Shown one piece after another: positions 42,820 through 52,076 of a stretch of 64,000 nucleotides of DNA. The stretch is from Streptomyces sp. NRRL F-5123 (GTDB lineage: Bacteria > Actinomycetota > Actinomycetes > Streptomycetales > Streptomycetaceae). A program made the translations under genes and the position numbers. How positions within the stretch are numbered: position 1 is the first letter of the stretch; every line of letters begins with the position of its first letter. The stretch spans positions 248,001 through 312,000 of the forward strand of contig NZ_JOHY01000001.1 in NCBI RefSeq assembly GCF_000721495.1. The letters are read 5' to 3'. Below the pieces are notes generated by a model, which made no database searches, was not told where the DNA came from, and was given only the letters and a program-made list of their open reading frames with translations.

Positions 42820-44526
42820 TCAGCCGCCGGCGGGCGCGGGCATCCCGAGATCGACCGGGCCGCCGCCGGGCCCGCCCGACTTGCACATGTCGTGGCAGTC
42901 CTTCTCCAGGCTGCAGCACAGCGAGCACACCGCCCCGGCGTGGAAGGGGCAGCCGGCGACGTCCGGGCGCTCGAAGTCCTCCGCGCACACCGAGCAGGTC
43001 AGCGTCACCGCCGACAGCAGCCCGTCCTCGGCGAAGAGCGGCTCGGGCTGGTCGTCGACGCGCGCGATGTAGTAGCGGCCCTTGGTGGCCACCGCCAGCA
43101 GCGGCGACAGCACCATCGCGACCAGCAGTGCGATGAAGGGCGAGAAGGCCTTGGCGTACTCGCCGAAGGCGTGGAAGTAGGCGGCGATGGAGACGGCGGA
43201 GGCCATCAGCATCGAACCGAAGCCCACCGGGTTGAAGTTGTACAGGTGCGCGCGCTTGAACTCGACGTAGGACGGGCTGAACCCCAGCGGCTTGTTGATG
43301 ACCAGGTCGGCGACGACCGCGCCGATCCACGCGATGGCCACGTTGGAGTAGAAGCCCAGCACGGTGTTGAGGAACCCGAAGACGCCGCCCTCCATCAGGG
43401 CGAGCGCGATCCCGACGTTGAGAAAGATGTAGACGACCCGGCCGGGGTGGCGGTGCGTCAGCCGGGAGAAGAAGTTGGACCAGGACAGCGAGCCGGAGTA
43501 CGCGTTTGTCGTGTTGATCTTGATCTGGGAGAGGATCACGAAGAAGGTCGCCAGCCCCAGCGCGACCGGCGCGGCGAACGTGTGGATGCCCGAGACGAAC
43601 TGCTGGATCGGCTCGTTCGCCTTGCTCAGGCCGACGTGCCCGGCGATGTAGAAGGCGAGGAAGGCGCCGCCGATCTGCTTGGCCGCGCCCAGCACCACCC
43701 AGCCCGGCCCCGCCGCCAGCACCGCGCTCCACCAGCGGCGGGAGTTGGCGGGCGTCTTGTCGGGCATGAAGCGCAGGTAGTCGACCTGCTCGCCGATCTG
43801 CGCGATGAGCGACAGCGCCACACCGGCGCCCGCGCCCACCCCCAGCAGGCTGACCGACGAGCCGGTCGGCGAGTCGCCGGCGAAGTGGGTGAACCGCGAG
43901 AAGGCGTGCGGGTCCTGGACCGCGATCGACACGAAGGGCGCCACCATCAGCACCAGCCATACCGGCTGCGTCCACACCTGCATCTTCGACAGCGCGGTCA
44001 TCCCGTAGAACACCAGCGGCAGGATGATGAGCGCGCAGATCAGATAGCCCACGGCCAGCGGGATGTGCAGGCCCAGTTCGAGCGCCTGGGCCATGATCGA
44101 GCCTTCGAGGGCGAAGAAGATGAAGGTGAAGCTGGCGTAGATGATCGACGTCAGCGTGGAGCCGAGATAGCCGAATCCCGCGCCCCGGGTCAGCAGGTCC
44201 ATGTCGATCGAGTAGCGGGCGGAGTAGTACGAGATCGGAATTCCGGTGAGGAAGATGGTGACCGCGGCGGCGAGAATCGCCAGCAGCGCGCTGCCGAATC
44301 CGTGCGAGATGGCGATGGAGCCGCCGATCGCGAAGTCGGCGAGGTAGGCGATGCCGCCGAGCGCGGTGGTGGCCACCACGTAAGGGGTCCAGCGGCGGAA
44401 GGACTTCGGCGCGTAGCGCAGCGAGTAGTCCTCCAGTGTGGTGTTCCGCGCCCAGTTGCTGTACCGGCGGGTCCTGGTGCCGGTGGCGCCGCCGGGGGGC
44501 GCGGAGGTGTCGACCGTGTCCGTCAC
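42820..44526 (-). CDS. NCS1-type (purine/cytosine/allantoin) permease with cysteine-rich C-terminal tail
   Basis: Membrane transporter of 568 aa, starting at GTG 44526 with GGGGAG upstream. The opening (NWARNTTLEDYSLRYAP) and about 12 membrane helices match the NCS1 family, which imports nucleobases, hydantoins or allantoin with Na+ or H+. The last ~60 residues are unusual: after the final helix there is TCSVCAEDFERPDVAGC followed by AGAVCSLCCSLEKDC and HDMC, eight or more Cys/His like a zinc-binding finger. The tail should be cytoplasmic and could bind metal or a partner. It lies 410 bp downstream of the AmiC-like gene on the same strand. Confidence 0.87.
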   Translation of the reverse strand: MTDTVDTSAPPGGATGTRTRRYSNWARNTTLEDYSLRYAPKSFRRWTPYVVATTALGGIAYLADFAIGGSIAISHGFGSALLAILAAAVTIFLTGIPISYYSARYSIDMDLLTRGAGFGYLGSTLTSIIYASFTFIFFALEGSIMAQALELGLHIPLAVGYLICALIILPLVFYGMTALSKMQVWTQPVWLVLMVAPFVSIAVQDPHAFSRFTHFAGDSPTGSSVSLLGVGAGAGVALSLIAQIGEQVDYLRFMPDKTPANSRRWWSAVLAAGPGWVVLGAAKQIGGAFLAFYIAGHVGLSKANEPIQQFVSGIHTFAAPVALGLATFFVILSQIKINTTNAYSGSLSWSNFFSRLTHRHPGRVVYIFLNVGIALALMEGGVFGFLNTVLGFYSNVAIAWIGAVVADLVINKPLGFSPSYVEFKRAHLYNFNPVGFGSMLMASAVSIAAYFHAFGEYAKAFSPFIALLVAMVLSPLLAVATKGRYYIARVDDQPEPLFAEDGLLSAVTLTCSVCAEDFERPDVAGCPFHAGAVCSLCCSLEKDCHDMCKSGGPGGGPVDLGMPAPAGG

Positions 44527-44936
44527 GAGAACTCCCCTTTTTACGTCCGCGGGTCGTGGTTCCGCCGCCCGGGCGGGGGCCCCGGCGGCGTTGGAAGAGT
44601 CCCGCTCGCGTGTTTCCCGGCGATGTCCGGCTCTTTAAAAGGGATGACCGGGAGGGAATAAGCGTGACGCGCGTAGAAAGAAAGGCAGAGAAATCGAGAA
44701 AAGGGGTTGTCCCGGCGCGCGGAAAGACGCGCGCATTCCTGCCGCGGACCCGGGGGTGCCGGCCTGGAATTCCGGGCCGCGGGGGGTACGGGCCGCCCGC
44801 CGCGGCGGGCCGCCGGGCGCCGTCGCGGGTACGGCCGCCGGGCAGATGCTTCCCCCAGAAAATATTTCCTGCGGAAGGTACTGTCAATGCCCGGGCCGTG
44901 CACGGCCGTTGGAGGCCCCCGCGGGGAGGAGTGAGG
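44527..44936. other. Upstream region of the NCS1 permease
   Basis: This 410-bp gap lies between the AmiC-like stop and the NCS1 start, both minus strand. It holds an AT-rich patch (about 44625-44705, TTTAAAAGGGATGA) that may carry the NCS1 promoter, and a second AT island around 44858-44870 containing the palindrome AAATATTT. A 16-nt palindrome, GCCCGCCGCGGCGGGC (44795-44810), could end the AmiC-like transcript. No small gene is supported. Confidence 0.5.
44795..44810. terminator. Palindrome downstream of the AmiC-like gene
   Basis: GCCCGCCGCGGCGGGC is a perfect 16-nt palindrome 127 bp past the AmiC-like stop. It could terminate that transcript. The distance and absence of a T-tract keep confidence low. 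Confidence 0.35.
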
Positions 44937-46046
44937 TCACAGTTGCGCGAGGACCGCGAAGTCGAAGGCGTCCGCCCTGGCGAGGTAGACGGGCTGGTCC
45001 AGGTGGCTGCCGCGCAACCGCAGCGCGCCGCGCGGGCCCTCGTACCCGACCGACTGCCGTACCGCGTGCATCGCCCGTACGTCGCAGCCGCCCGCGAGCG
45101 CGGCCAGCGCGCCCAGCAGCCGCAGCCCCTCGTAGCAGGACTCGCCGAGGCTGCCCACGACCGGGGCGTCCAGCCCGAAGCGGCCGGCCAGCCGCCCGGC
45201 GAAGTCCAGCGACTGCGCGGTGGCCAGCGATGCGAAGTAGCCCGCTGCCGCCCACAGCCCCGCGGTGCCGTCGGCGCCGCTGGCCAGCAGGATGTTCTCG
45301 TCCATGTGGGTGCTCAGCCGCTGGCAGCGGGCAGGCAGCCCGCGGGCGGCGAACGCCCGGTTGAAGCCGGCCGCGTCCGCGCCCACCAGCAGCATCAGCA
45401 CCGCGTCCGCCTCCGCTCGCTCGATCTGCCGCAGCACCGGGCCGAAGTCGGCGGTGCCCAGCGGCAGCAGCGCCTCGCCCACCGTGCGCCCGCCGCAGCC
45501 CCGCGCGTACCGCCGGGCCGCGGCCGCCGTGACGCGCGGCCACACGTAGTCGTTGCCGACCGTGAACCAGCGCCGCACCCCCGTCGCCTCCGCCAGCATC
45601 CGCATCGCGGGGCCCAGTTGGCGGCGGTCCGTCTCGCCGGTCAGGAAGACGCCCGGGGTGCGCTCGCCGCCCTCGTACTGCGCGGTGTAGACGTACGGCA
45701 CCAGGTGCGCGACCCGCGGGGCCAGCTCCCGTCGCACCGCGGAGATGTGCCAGCCGACCACCGCGTCGACCGCCCCCAGCCGCACCAGCGCCTCGACCTC
45801 GTCGGCCACCTGCCGAGGCGGCCCCGCCCCGTCCACCGGGACCAGCCGCACCGGCCGGCCCGCCACCCCGCCGGCCGCGTTCAGCTCCTCCGCGGCGAGC
45901 TGCGCGGCCAGCTCGCAGGACGGCCCGAGGATGCCGCCCGGGCCGTGCAGCGGCACCACCAGGGCCACCGTCAGCGGCCGGTCCGCGCCGGACGCGGCGG
46001 ACCCGCCCGGCGGCGCGGTGCGGAGGCTGCGGGCCGGCGGGAGCAT
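44937..46046 (-). CDS. AmiC-like amide/urea-type binding protein without export signal
   Basis: Protein of 369 aa, ATG 46046 with GGAGGTGG before it. It belongs to the periplasmic-binding-protein type I fold used by urea/amide ABC systems and by the cytosolic sensor AmiC (LTVALVVPLHGPGGILGPSC, EELNAAGGVAGRPVRL, SCYEGLRLL near the end). The N-terminus has no hydrophobic core or lipobox, so it is probably cytosolic and works as a sensor, as AmiC does for AmiR. No ABC permease is nearby, which supports this. A MarR regulator lies divergently at 46198 and an NCS1 permease downstream, so a nitrogen-compound sensing module is a reasonable guess. Confidence 0.8.
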   Translation of the reverse strand: MLPPARSLRTAPPGGSAASGADRPLTVALVVPLHGPGGILGPSCELAAQLAAEELNAAGGVAGRPVRLVPVDGAGPPRQVADEVEALVRLGAVDAVVGWHISAVRRELAPRVAHLVPYVYTAQYEGGERTPGVFLTGETDRRQLGPAMRMLAEATGVRRWFTVGNDYVWPRVTAAAARRYARGCGGRTVGEALLPLGTADFGPVLRQIERAEADAVLMLLVGADAAGFNRAFAARGLPARCQRLSTHMDENILLASGADGTAGLWAAAGYFASLATAQSLDFAGRLAGRFGLDAPVVGSLGESCYEGLRLLGALAALAGGCDVRAMHAVRQSVGYEGPRGALRLRGSHLDQPVYLARADAFDFAVLAQL

Positions 46047-46197
46047 GCGGCCACCTCCGGAGGGGGCGAGGGCACGTGGGCGGCGCGCGGCGGCGCGGCA
46101 CGGCGGACGGCGGGGAATGTCGGACCCGGTCCCGGCACCCTTGCGGAGACCTCCTAATGTGGCCGAACAGTAGCCCCGGGAAAGGACACCGGCAAAC

Positions 46198-46668
46198 ATG
46201 CCCTCGCAGCCGCCGCGGCAGCCCGGACGCGACCTCGCGCTCGTCCTCAGCCGCGCCGAACGACTCGTCGTGGCACGGCAGTCGGAGGTGCTGGCGGCCG
46301 AGGGCTGCTCGGTCGAGCAGTGGCGGGTGCTCAGCGCGGTCGCCGGGGCCGGCGGGCTGCCCATGTCGGAGATCGCCGACTACGCGCTGATGCCCGCGCC
46401 GAGCCTGACCAAGCTGGTCGACAAGATGGTCGCCGACACCCTGGTCCACCGCCGGGCCGACCCCGGCGACCGCCGCCGGGTGCTGCTGCACCTGGCCCCG
46501 CGCGGCCGGGCGCTGCACCAGCGGGTGGCCGCCCTGGTCGCCGCCGACCACGCCCGGCTGCTCGAAGCCGTCGGCGACGCGGGCGGGCTGGCCGCGGCAC
46601 TGACCGTGCTCGCGGACCTCGCCGCGGAGGCGGGCGCCTCCCCCGGCCGGACCCGCGTCCCGCGCTGA
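46198..46668 (+). CDS. MarR-family transcriptional regulator
   Basis: Regulator of 156 aa with the MarR winged helix: LSAVAGAGGLPMSEIADYAL then PSLTKLVDKMVADTLVHRRADPGDRRRVLLHL (wing). ATG 46198. It is divergent from the AmiC-like gene across 151 bp and ends 25 bp before the phosphoketolase stop, convergent. It may control the AmiC-like gene and NCS1 permease; the effector is unknown. Confidence 0.87.
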   Translation: MPSQPPRQPGRDLALVLSRAERLVVARQSEVLAAEGCSVEQWRVLSAVAGAGGLPMSEIADYALMPAPSLTKLVDKMVADTLVHRRADPGDRRRVLLHLAPRGRALHQRVAALVAADHARLLEAVGDAGGLAAALTVLADLAAEAGASPGRTRVPR

Positions 46669-46693
46669 CCGGGCGGTGCGGGCCGCGGGGCGG

Positions 46694-49096
46694 TCAGCCC
46701 TGCCAGCGCCACTCCGCGACCTCCGGCAGGTCCACGCCGTGCTCGCGGATCCATGCGTGGTGCTGCAGCCGGATCCCCTCCATGTGCTGCCGGACCCCCG
46801 CGGCGGTGACCGCCAGCCCGGGGACGCGGTCGATGACGTCCATGACCAGGCGGTAGCGGTCCAGGTCGTTGCGCAGCACCATGTCGAACGGCGTGGTGGT
46901 GGTGCCGATCTCCTTGTAGCCGCGCACGTGCAGGTGCGCGTGGCCGCGGCGGCGGTAGGCGAGCCGGTGGATCAGCCACGGGTAGCCGTGGTAGGCGAAG
47001 ATCACCGGCTTGTCCGGGGTGAAGAGCGCGTCGTACTCCGCGTCCGACATGCCGTGCGGGTGCTCGTCCCGGGGCAGCAGCCGCGCGAGGTCCACGACGT
47101 TGACGACCCGTACGGCCAGCTGCGGCAGGTGGTGCCGGAGCAGTTGGGCCGCGGCCAGCACCTCCAGGGTGGGGACGTCGCCCGCGCACGCCAGCACCAC
47201 GTCGGGCCCGCGCCGCACGTCCTCGCTGCCGGCCCACTCCCACAGGCCCGCGCCGCGCGCGCAGTGCGCGATCGCGGCGTCCATCGGCAGCCAGTCGAAG
47301 GACGGCTGCTTGCCCGCGACCACCACGTTGACGTAGTCGCGCGAGGCGAGGACGTGGTCGGCGACCGACAGCAGGGTGTTGGTGTCCGGCGGCAGGTAGA
47401 CCCGGACGACCTCGGGCGCCTTGTTGAGGACGTGGTCGATGAAGCCGGGGTCCTGGTGCGAGAAGCCGTTGTGGTCCTGCCGCCACACATGCGAGGTGAG
47501 CAGGTAGTTGAGCGACGCGATCGGGCGGCGCCAGGGCAGTTTGCGGGTGGTGCGCAGCCACTTGATGTGCTGGTTGACCATCGAGTCGACGATGTGCACG
47601 AAGGCCTCGTAGCAGGAGAACAGGCCGTGCCTGCCGGTCAGGAGGTAGCCCTCCAGCCAGCCCTGGCAGGTGTGCTCGGAGAGGATCTCCATGACCCGGC
47701 CGTGCCGGTCCAGGTTCTCGTCGACGGCGAGGACTTCCGCCTGCCAGGCCTTGCCGGTCGACCGGTAGACCGCCTGCAGCCGGTTGGACGCGGTCTCGTC
47801 GGGCCCGACGAGCCGGAAGTCGCGGCGGCCGGCGGTCTCGGCCATGACCAGGTCCAGCAGCTCGCCGAGGACCCGGGTGGGCTCGTGCCGCGAGCCGCCG
47901 GGGGTGTCGACGGGCACGGCGAAGCGGTCCAGCGGCGGCAGCGGGAGGTGTTGCAGCAGTAGCCCGCCGTTGGCGTGCGGGTTGGCGCCGAGCCGCCGCT
48001 CGCCGGCCGGTACGCACTCCAGGACCTGCGGGCGCGGGCGGCCGTCCTCGTCGAACAGCTCGGCCGGGCGGTACGAGCGCAGCCACTCCTCCAGCTGCCG
48101 CAGGTGCCCGGGGTTGTCGCGGACGCCGGCCAGCGGCACCTGGTGGGCGCGCCAGGTGTTCTCGACGGGCTCCCCGTCGACCTCCTTCGGGCCCGTCCAG
48201 CCCTTCGGCGTGCGCAGCACGATGACCGGCCAGCGCGGCCGCTCCGTGGAACCGCCGGTGCGGGCGGTGTCCTGGAAGGCGGCGATGCGGTCCAGGGCGG
48301 TGTCCATCGCCGCGGCCATCGCGCGGTGCACCTCGGCGGGGTCGTCGCCGACGACGTGGAGCGGTTCGTGGCCGTAGCCGTGCAGCAGCTCGTCCAGCTC
48401 CGGTCGCGGGAGGCGGGCCAGGACGGTGGGGTTGGCGATCTTGTAGCCGTTCAGGTGCAGGATCGGCAGCACCGCGCCGTCGTGCACGGGGTCGAGGAAC
48501 TTGTTGCCGTGCCAGGAGGCCGCGAGCGGCCCGGTCTCGGCCTCGCCGTCGCCGATCACGCACGCGACCAGCAGGTCGGGGTTGTCCAGCGCGGCGCCGT
48601 ACGCGTGGCTGAGCGCGTAGCCCAGCTCGCCGCCCTCGTGGATGGAGCCCGGTGTCTCGGGCGCGACGTGCGAGGGCACGCCGCCGGGGAAGGAGAACTG
48701 CTTGAAGAGCCGCCCCATGCCCGCGGCGTCCCGCGTCACGTCGGGGTAGGTCTCGGTGTAGCTGCCCTCCAGCCAGGAGTTCGCCAGCACCGCGGGCCCG
48801 CCGTGGCCGGGGCCCCACACGCAGATCGCGTCCAGGCCGCGGGCGCGGACCACCCGGTTGAGGTGGGTGTGCACCAGGTTCAGCCCGGGGGAGGTGCCCC
48901 AGTGGCCCAGTAGCCGCGGCTTGATGTGCTCGGCGCGCAGCGGTTCGGTGAGCAGCGGGTTGTCCATGAGGTAGATCTGGCCGACCGCGAGGTAGTTCGC
49001 GGCCCGCCAGTGGGCGTCGAGGGCCCGCAGCTCGTCGTCGGGCAGGGCCGGGCCGGCGAGCGTGGGGGGCGTCGCGGGTTCGGATGCGTCGGGCAT
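46694..49096 (-). CDS. Phosphoketolase (xylulose-5-phosphate/fructose-6-phosphate type)
   Basis: Thiamine-diphosphate enzyme of 800 aa that splits xylulose-5-P or fructose-6-P into acetyl-phosphate and an aldose phosphate. Start ATG 49096 has GGAGG upstream. The ThDP motif is [19 protein letters not shown] (about 178-196), and [11 protein letters not shown] is the typical phosphoketolase segment. Full length for the family. It feeds acetyl-P without decarboxylation. There is no acetate kinase next to it; its neighbours are unrelated. Confidence 0.95.
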   Translation of the reverse strand: MPDASEPATPPTLAGPALPDDELRALDAHWRAANYLAVGQIYLMDNPLLTEPLRAEHIKPRLLGHWGTSPGLNLVHTHLNRVVRARGLDAICVWGPGHGGPAVLANSWLEGSYTETYPDVTRDAAGMGRLFKQFSFPGGVPSHVAPETPGSIHEGGELGYALSHAYGAALDNPDLLVACVIGDGEAETGPLAASWHGNKFLDPVHDGAVLPILHLNGYKIANPTVLARLPRPELDELLHGYGHEPLHVVGDDPAEVHRAMAAAMDTALDRIAAFQDTARTGGSTERPRWPVIVLRTPKGWTGPKEVDGEPVENTWRAHQVPLAGVRDNPGHLRQLEEWLRSYRPAELFDEDGRPRPQVLECVPAGERRLGANPHANGGLLLQHLPLPPLDRFAVPVDTPGGSRHEPTRVLGELLDLVMAETAGRRDFRLVGPDETASNRLQAVYRSTGKAWQAEVLAVDENLDRHGRVMEILSEHTCQGWLEGYLLTGRHGLFSCYEAFVHIVDSMVNQHIKWLRTTRKLPWRRPIASLNYLLTSHVWRQDHNGFSHQDPGFIDHVLNKAPEVVRVYLPPDTNTLLSVADHVLASRDYVNVVVAGKQPSFDWLPMDAAIAHCARGAGLWEWAGSEDVRRGPDVVLACAGDVPTLEVLAAAQLLRHHLPQLAVRVVNVVDLARLLPRDEHPHGMSDAEYDALFTPDKPVIFAYHGYPWLIHRLAYRRRGHAHLHVRGYKEIGTTTTPFDMVLRNDLDRYRLVMDVIDRVPGLAVTAAGVRQHMEGIRLQHHAWIREHGVDLPEVAEWRWQG

Positions 49097-49317
49097 GCTG
49101 GCCTCCAGGCGGCGTGGGAGTCGTCCCGCACCAGCCTTCCCGCCCGCGGCGCCGGGCAGCGGGGCCGTTCGGGGGGATGTCCGGAAGCGGCCGGGCGACC
49201 CGGGCGGGGGAGGGCGGTGGGAGCTGCCGTGGGGACGGCCGCCGGAGGCAGCTGTGGGAGGCGGCGCGCCGCGGGCGTAGGCTCGTGGGCGGGCGACGAG
49301 GACGCGGGAGGCTGCCG

Positions 49318-49818
49318 ATGCCGGGCTGGGGTGTGGCGCAGCGTGCGCTGTGGATCACGGCGGCGGCGGGGATCGCCCTCGACCAGTCCACCAAGGCGGT
49401 CGCGGCGGAGCTGGTGGAGGGCCACCAGCCCAGCCACCTGCTCGGCGGGCTGGTCACCTTCACGGCCTACCGCAACTCGGGGGCCGCCGGTTCCTTCGCG
49501 CCGCGCGCGACGCTGGTCTTCACCCTGCTGGCGATCTGCGTACTGGCCTTCATCGCCCGCAAGGCGCCGGAGATACGCTCCACCGGCTGGGCCGTCGGGC
49601 TCGGGCTGGTCTTCGCGGGCGCGGGCGGCAACCTCGCCGACCGGCTCTTCCGCACCCCGGGCTTCGGACGGGGAGCGGTGCTGGACTTCATCCAGGTCGG
49701 GCACGGCGGCATCTTCAACCTGAGCGACCAGTGCGTGACGGCGGGCGTCGTCGTGGTCATGGTCCAGCTGGTACGCGGCGTCCCGCTCTCCTCGCCGGCC
49801 CCCGCGTCCCGCACCTGA
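49318..49818 (+). CDS. Signal peptidase II (LspA)-like protein
   Basis: Membrane aspartyl peptidase-like protein, 166 aa. LspA removes lipoprotein signals. The family pattern is visible but altered: [17 protein letters not shown] (usually NxGAAFS), [12 protein letters not shown] with the first catalytic Asp, and FNLSDQCV with the second. Both catalytic aspartates are kept. Four membrane helices are present. It may be an accessory LspA rather than the main housekeeping copy, since the loop residues differ. ATG 49318 follows GGGAGG. Confidence 0.8.
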   Translation: MPGWGVAQRALWITAAAGIALDQSTKAVAAELVEGHQPSHLLGGLVTFTAYRNSGAAGSFAPRATLVFTLLAICVLAFIARKAPEIRSTGWAVGLGLVFAGAGGNLADRLFRTPGFGRGAVLDFIQVGHGGIFNLSDQCVTAGVVVVMVQLVRGVPLSSPAPASRT

Positions 49819-49843
49819 CCGCGGCGCCCGGCAGGCGCGGGCC

Positions 49844-50299
49844 TCAGCCGGCGCCCTCCCCGGCCTCGAACTCCGCCGACATGGCCCGTACCAGCGCGGG
49901 CAGTCCGACGGCCAGCGCGTGCTGCTCCTCCGCGGACAGCGCGGCGAGCCAGCGCTCGTGCCGCAGCCGCATCGCGTCGGCGATCCGGACCGCGACCTCG
50001 CGGCCCGTACCGGTCAGCACCACCTTCTGGAAGCGCCGGTTGCTGGGGTCGCGGGAGCGCTCGACCCACCCCTTGTCCGTCATGCCGGCCACCAGCCGGC
50101 TCACGGTGCTCTTCTCCAGACCGAGGTACGAGCCGAGTTCGTGCTGCACGCACGGTCCGCCGGACAGGTACCCGAGCGCGAGCGACTCCGAGAGCGAGGC
50201 CCCGAGTCCCGGCACGACCCGCGACGGATCCAGCACACCACGTTGCCTGAACAGGCCGTCCATCGCCATTTCCAGCACATGGTGCGGTCCGGTGTGCAT
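49844..50299 (-). CDS. MarR-family transcriptional regulator
   Basis: Regulator of 151 aa. ATG 50299 has a perfect CGGAGGTG site; the frame could start at 50401 but that extension has no site. Winged-helix: CVQHELGSYLGLEKSTVSRLVAGM and ERSRDPSNRRFQKVVLTGTG. Two dyads with the same layout (GTTG-N7-CAAC) lie 13 and 75 bp upstream, matching the TTG/CAA theme of MarR operators, so it probably represses itself. The gene lies downstream of a DUF6220-type gene on the same strand. Confidence 0.88.
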   Translation of the reverse strand: MHTGPHHVLEMAMDGLFRQRGVLDPSRVVPGLGASLSESLALGYLSGGPCVQHELGSYLGLEKSTVSRLVAGMTDKGWVERSRDPSNRRFQKVVLTGTGREVAVRIADAMRLRHERWLAALSAEEQHALAVGLPALVRAMSAEFEAGEGAG

Positions 50300-50311
50300 T
50301 ACCACCTCCGT

Positions 50312-50330
50312 GGGTTGCGAGGGACAACCC
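50312..50330. promoter_or_regulatory. MarR operator candidate, proximal dyad
   Basis: GGGTTG (50312-50317) and CAACCC (50325-50330) flank 7 bp. It lies immediately upstream of the MarR ribosome-binding site, so a bound repressor would block transcription or translation of its own gene. It shares GTTG-N7-CAAC with the distal site. Confidence 0.65.
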
Positions 50331-50373
50331 TTGATCGGCGCGCCGCCGCCGCGGCGAGGGAGGCCGTGGGGGC

Positions 50374-50390
50374 AGTTGTTCTGTGCAACT
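50374..50390. promoter_or_regulatory. MarR operator candidate, distal dyad
   Basis: AGTTG (50374-50378) and CAACT (50386-50390) flank 7 bp, giving the same GTTG-N7-CAAC core as the proximal site, 61 bp away centre to centre (close to six helical turns). Confidence 0.65.
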
Positions 50391-50519
50391 CGGTGATCCA
50401 CTCATGGTATCCGACCGGAGGGATCCCGGGCCGGGAGTGCTCACCGTACTGAAAGCACGCCAATTCGACGAGCTGTCAGGACGGTTGGGATCGTGCCGGA
50501 GCCGCGGCCGGAAAGGCAG

Positions 50520-50559
50520 CGGTGGCCGTCTCCTCTGACAGGCGAGGAGACGGCCACCG
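50520..50559. terminator. Terminator hairpin after the DUF6220-like gene
   Basis: A perfect 16-bp stem (50520-50535 with 50544-50559; arm CGGTGGCCGTCTCCTC) and 8-nt loop lie 31 bp past that gene's stop on the minus strand. It ends that transcript before the MarR promoter. Confidence 0.8.
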
Positions 50560-50589
50560 GACAAGAGGCGCCGCGAGTCGGCGCGGGTG

Positions 50590-51060
50590 TCAGCCGACCG
50601 GGTCGGCGGCCGACTCGGAGCCGGTGTCCGGGGCCGCGGGCGTGACGGCGGACCGCGTGCCGGAGCCGGACTTCATCAGGGCGCGGGTGCCGTCGAACGC
50701 GGCGCGGGCGACCAGCAGGATGATAAGGCCGTTGATCACGTGGAAGCCCATGATGACGGTGCCGGCGGTGGTGCTCTTGTCGTCGTCCCGGCCGCCGATG
50801 GTGTTGATGAGGACCTGCACGGGCACCAGCAGCGCGATCAGGAAGGTGGTGCCGATCAGCTTGCGGGGCACCTTGGCCACGGCGCCGACGACGGTCGCGA
50901 CCACGGCCAGCGGCAGGATGATCATCTCCCCGTTCACCTTGTGCGCGTCGAAGGTGCTGTCCGTCTGCGGCTTGGTGAAGACGGCGACGCCGGCGAGGTA
51001 GAACTGCACGCCTATCGCGACGAGCAGCAGGACACACAGGACGAGGAAGACCTTGCGCAT
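50590..51060 (-). CDS. DUF6220-like four-helix membrane protein
   Basis: Membrane protein of 156 aa. It starts MRKVFLVLCVLLLVAIGVQF with the first helix, then further helices near 45-62, 70-90 and 100-118. The segment FDAHKVNGEMI and the end with a Gly/Ser/Ala-rich tail match DUF6220-type small membrane proteins; the assignment is tentative. Start ATG 51060. A site-like AAAGGACG lies upstream. Function unknown. Confidence 0.8.
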   Translation of the reverse strand: MRKVFLVLCVLLLVAIGVQFYLAGVAVFTKPQTDSTFDAHKVNGEMIILPLAVVATVVGAVAKVPRKLIGTTFLIALLVPVQVLINTIGGRDDDKSTTAGTVIMGFHVINGLIILLVARAAFDGTRALMKSGSGTRSAVTPAAPDTGSESAADPVG

Positions 51061-51238
51061 GGCGGGGCGTCCTTTCGGAATGCGGGCATGCCGGAATCCG
51101 GCCGTGACGGAACGACACCGGCTGACTCTGTCTGCGCGCCCAGGGTAGCGAGCCGGGACCCGCCCTACCCGGCCCCTGGGGGGAACCTAGGGGTTGTCCC
51201 GGAATCCGTGCAGCGTACGGCCGTTGACACGTAGGGGC

Positions 51239-51850
51239 CTACGGCGTGGCGCCGGCCGTCATCAGCGAGAGGATCGTCCGGCTCGCCAGATCGCCGGCCG
51301 CGCCGGGCTCCAGGCGGCCCTCGGCGACCTCCTCGGCGGCCAGGTGCATCAGCGTGTAGACGGTCGCGACCAGCCAGTCGGCCGGCAGGTCGGTGCGGAA
51401 GTCGCCCGACTCGCGGCCGCGCTGCACCAGCCGCCCTATCGTGCCGAGCACCGACTCGGCGTAGCCGCGCAACCGCTCCGGCGACAGCGTGGTGGAGGCC
51501 ACCCGGTAGAGGTTGCGGTGCCGCTCCAGCACCTGCCAGGAGGAGCCGATCAGCTGCCCGAGCACCTCGCGCGGCGGGCCGTCGTCCAGCGGCAGCAGTG
51601 CGATCGCGTCCAAGGTCTGTGTGAAGGCGCGCTCCAGCGCCGCGTCGACGAGCGCCTCGCGGGTGGGGAAGTGCGTGTAGAGCGTCACCCGGCTCACCCC
51701 CGCGGTGCGGGCGATGGCCGACATGTTGACGTTCCCGTCGAGCGGGACGCACGCGAGTGCGGCGTCCAGGATGGCGGCGATGCTCCGCTCGGCGTCGGAG
51801 CGGCGGCGCCGTCCCGTCTCGCCGCTCGGGGCCGCCGGGTCGTCGTGCAT
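51239..51850 (-). CDS. TetR-family transcriptional regulator
   Basis: Regulator of 203 aa with a clean TetR N-terminal helix-turn-helix (NMSAIARTAGVSRVTLYTHF). The rest is the ligand-binding helical domain. Start ATG 51850 has no strong site; a hairpin of CGTAGG/CCTACG overlaps its stop. It is divergent from the multicopper oxidase across 226 bp, and a 28-bp dyad lies in that gap, so it probably represses itself and the oxidase. Ligand unknown. Confidence 0.88.
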   Translation of the reverse strand: MHDDPAAPSGETGRRRRSDAERSIAAILDAALACVPLDGNVNMSAIARTAGVSRVTLYTHFPTREALVDAALERAFTQTLDAIALLPLDDGPPREVLGQLIGSSWQVLERHRNLYRVASTTLSPERLRGYAESVLGTIGRLVQRGRESGDFRTDLPADWLVATVYTLMHLAAEEVAEGRLEPGAAGDLASRTILSLMTAGATP

Positions 51851-51941
51851 GGCCGTCAGGATATCCGCATGTCCGTGCCCGGCCGGGCCGTGCGGCGGTG
51901 CGGCCCGCCGCACGGATCTCGGGTTCAGGACACCGTGCTTT

Positions 51942-51969
51942 GACAGCATGTTAGATTTAAGGAGCTGTC
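51942..51969. promoter_or_regulatory. TetR operator candidate in the TetR/oxidase divergent region
   Basis: Outer arms GACAGC (51942-51947) and GCTGTC (51964-51969) share their centre with an inner TTA-GATT-TAA dyad (51951-51960). The result is a 28-bp symmetric element, AT-rich in the middle, placed between TetR (92 bp away) and the oxidase (108 bp away). It also overlaps a TTGACA box at 51940-51945. Confidence 0.6.
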
Positions 51970-52076
51970 GGCGGGGACGGTGTGCGCGGAGCCTTGCGGG
52001 TCCGTACCCCCGGCGCGGTGCGGCCCGCACACGTTCATCCACCGGACGCGAGACAGGGACGACGAGGACACCGCCC

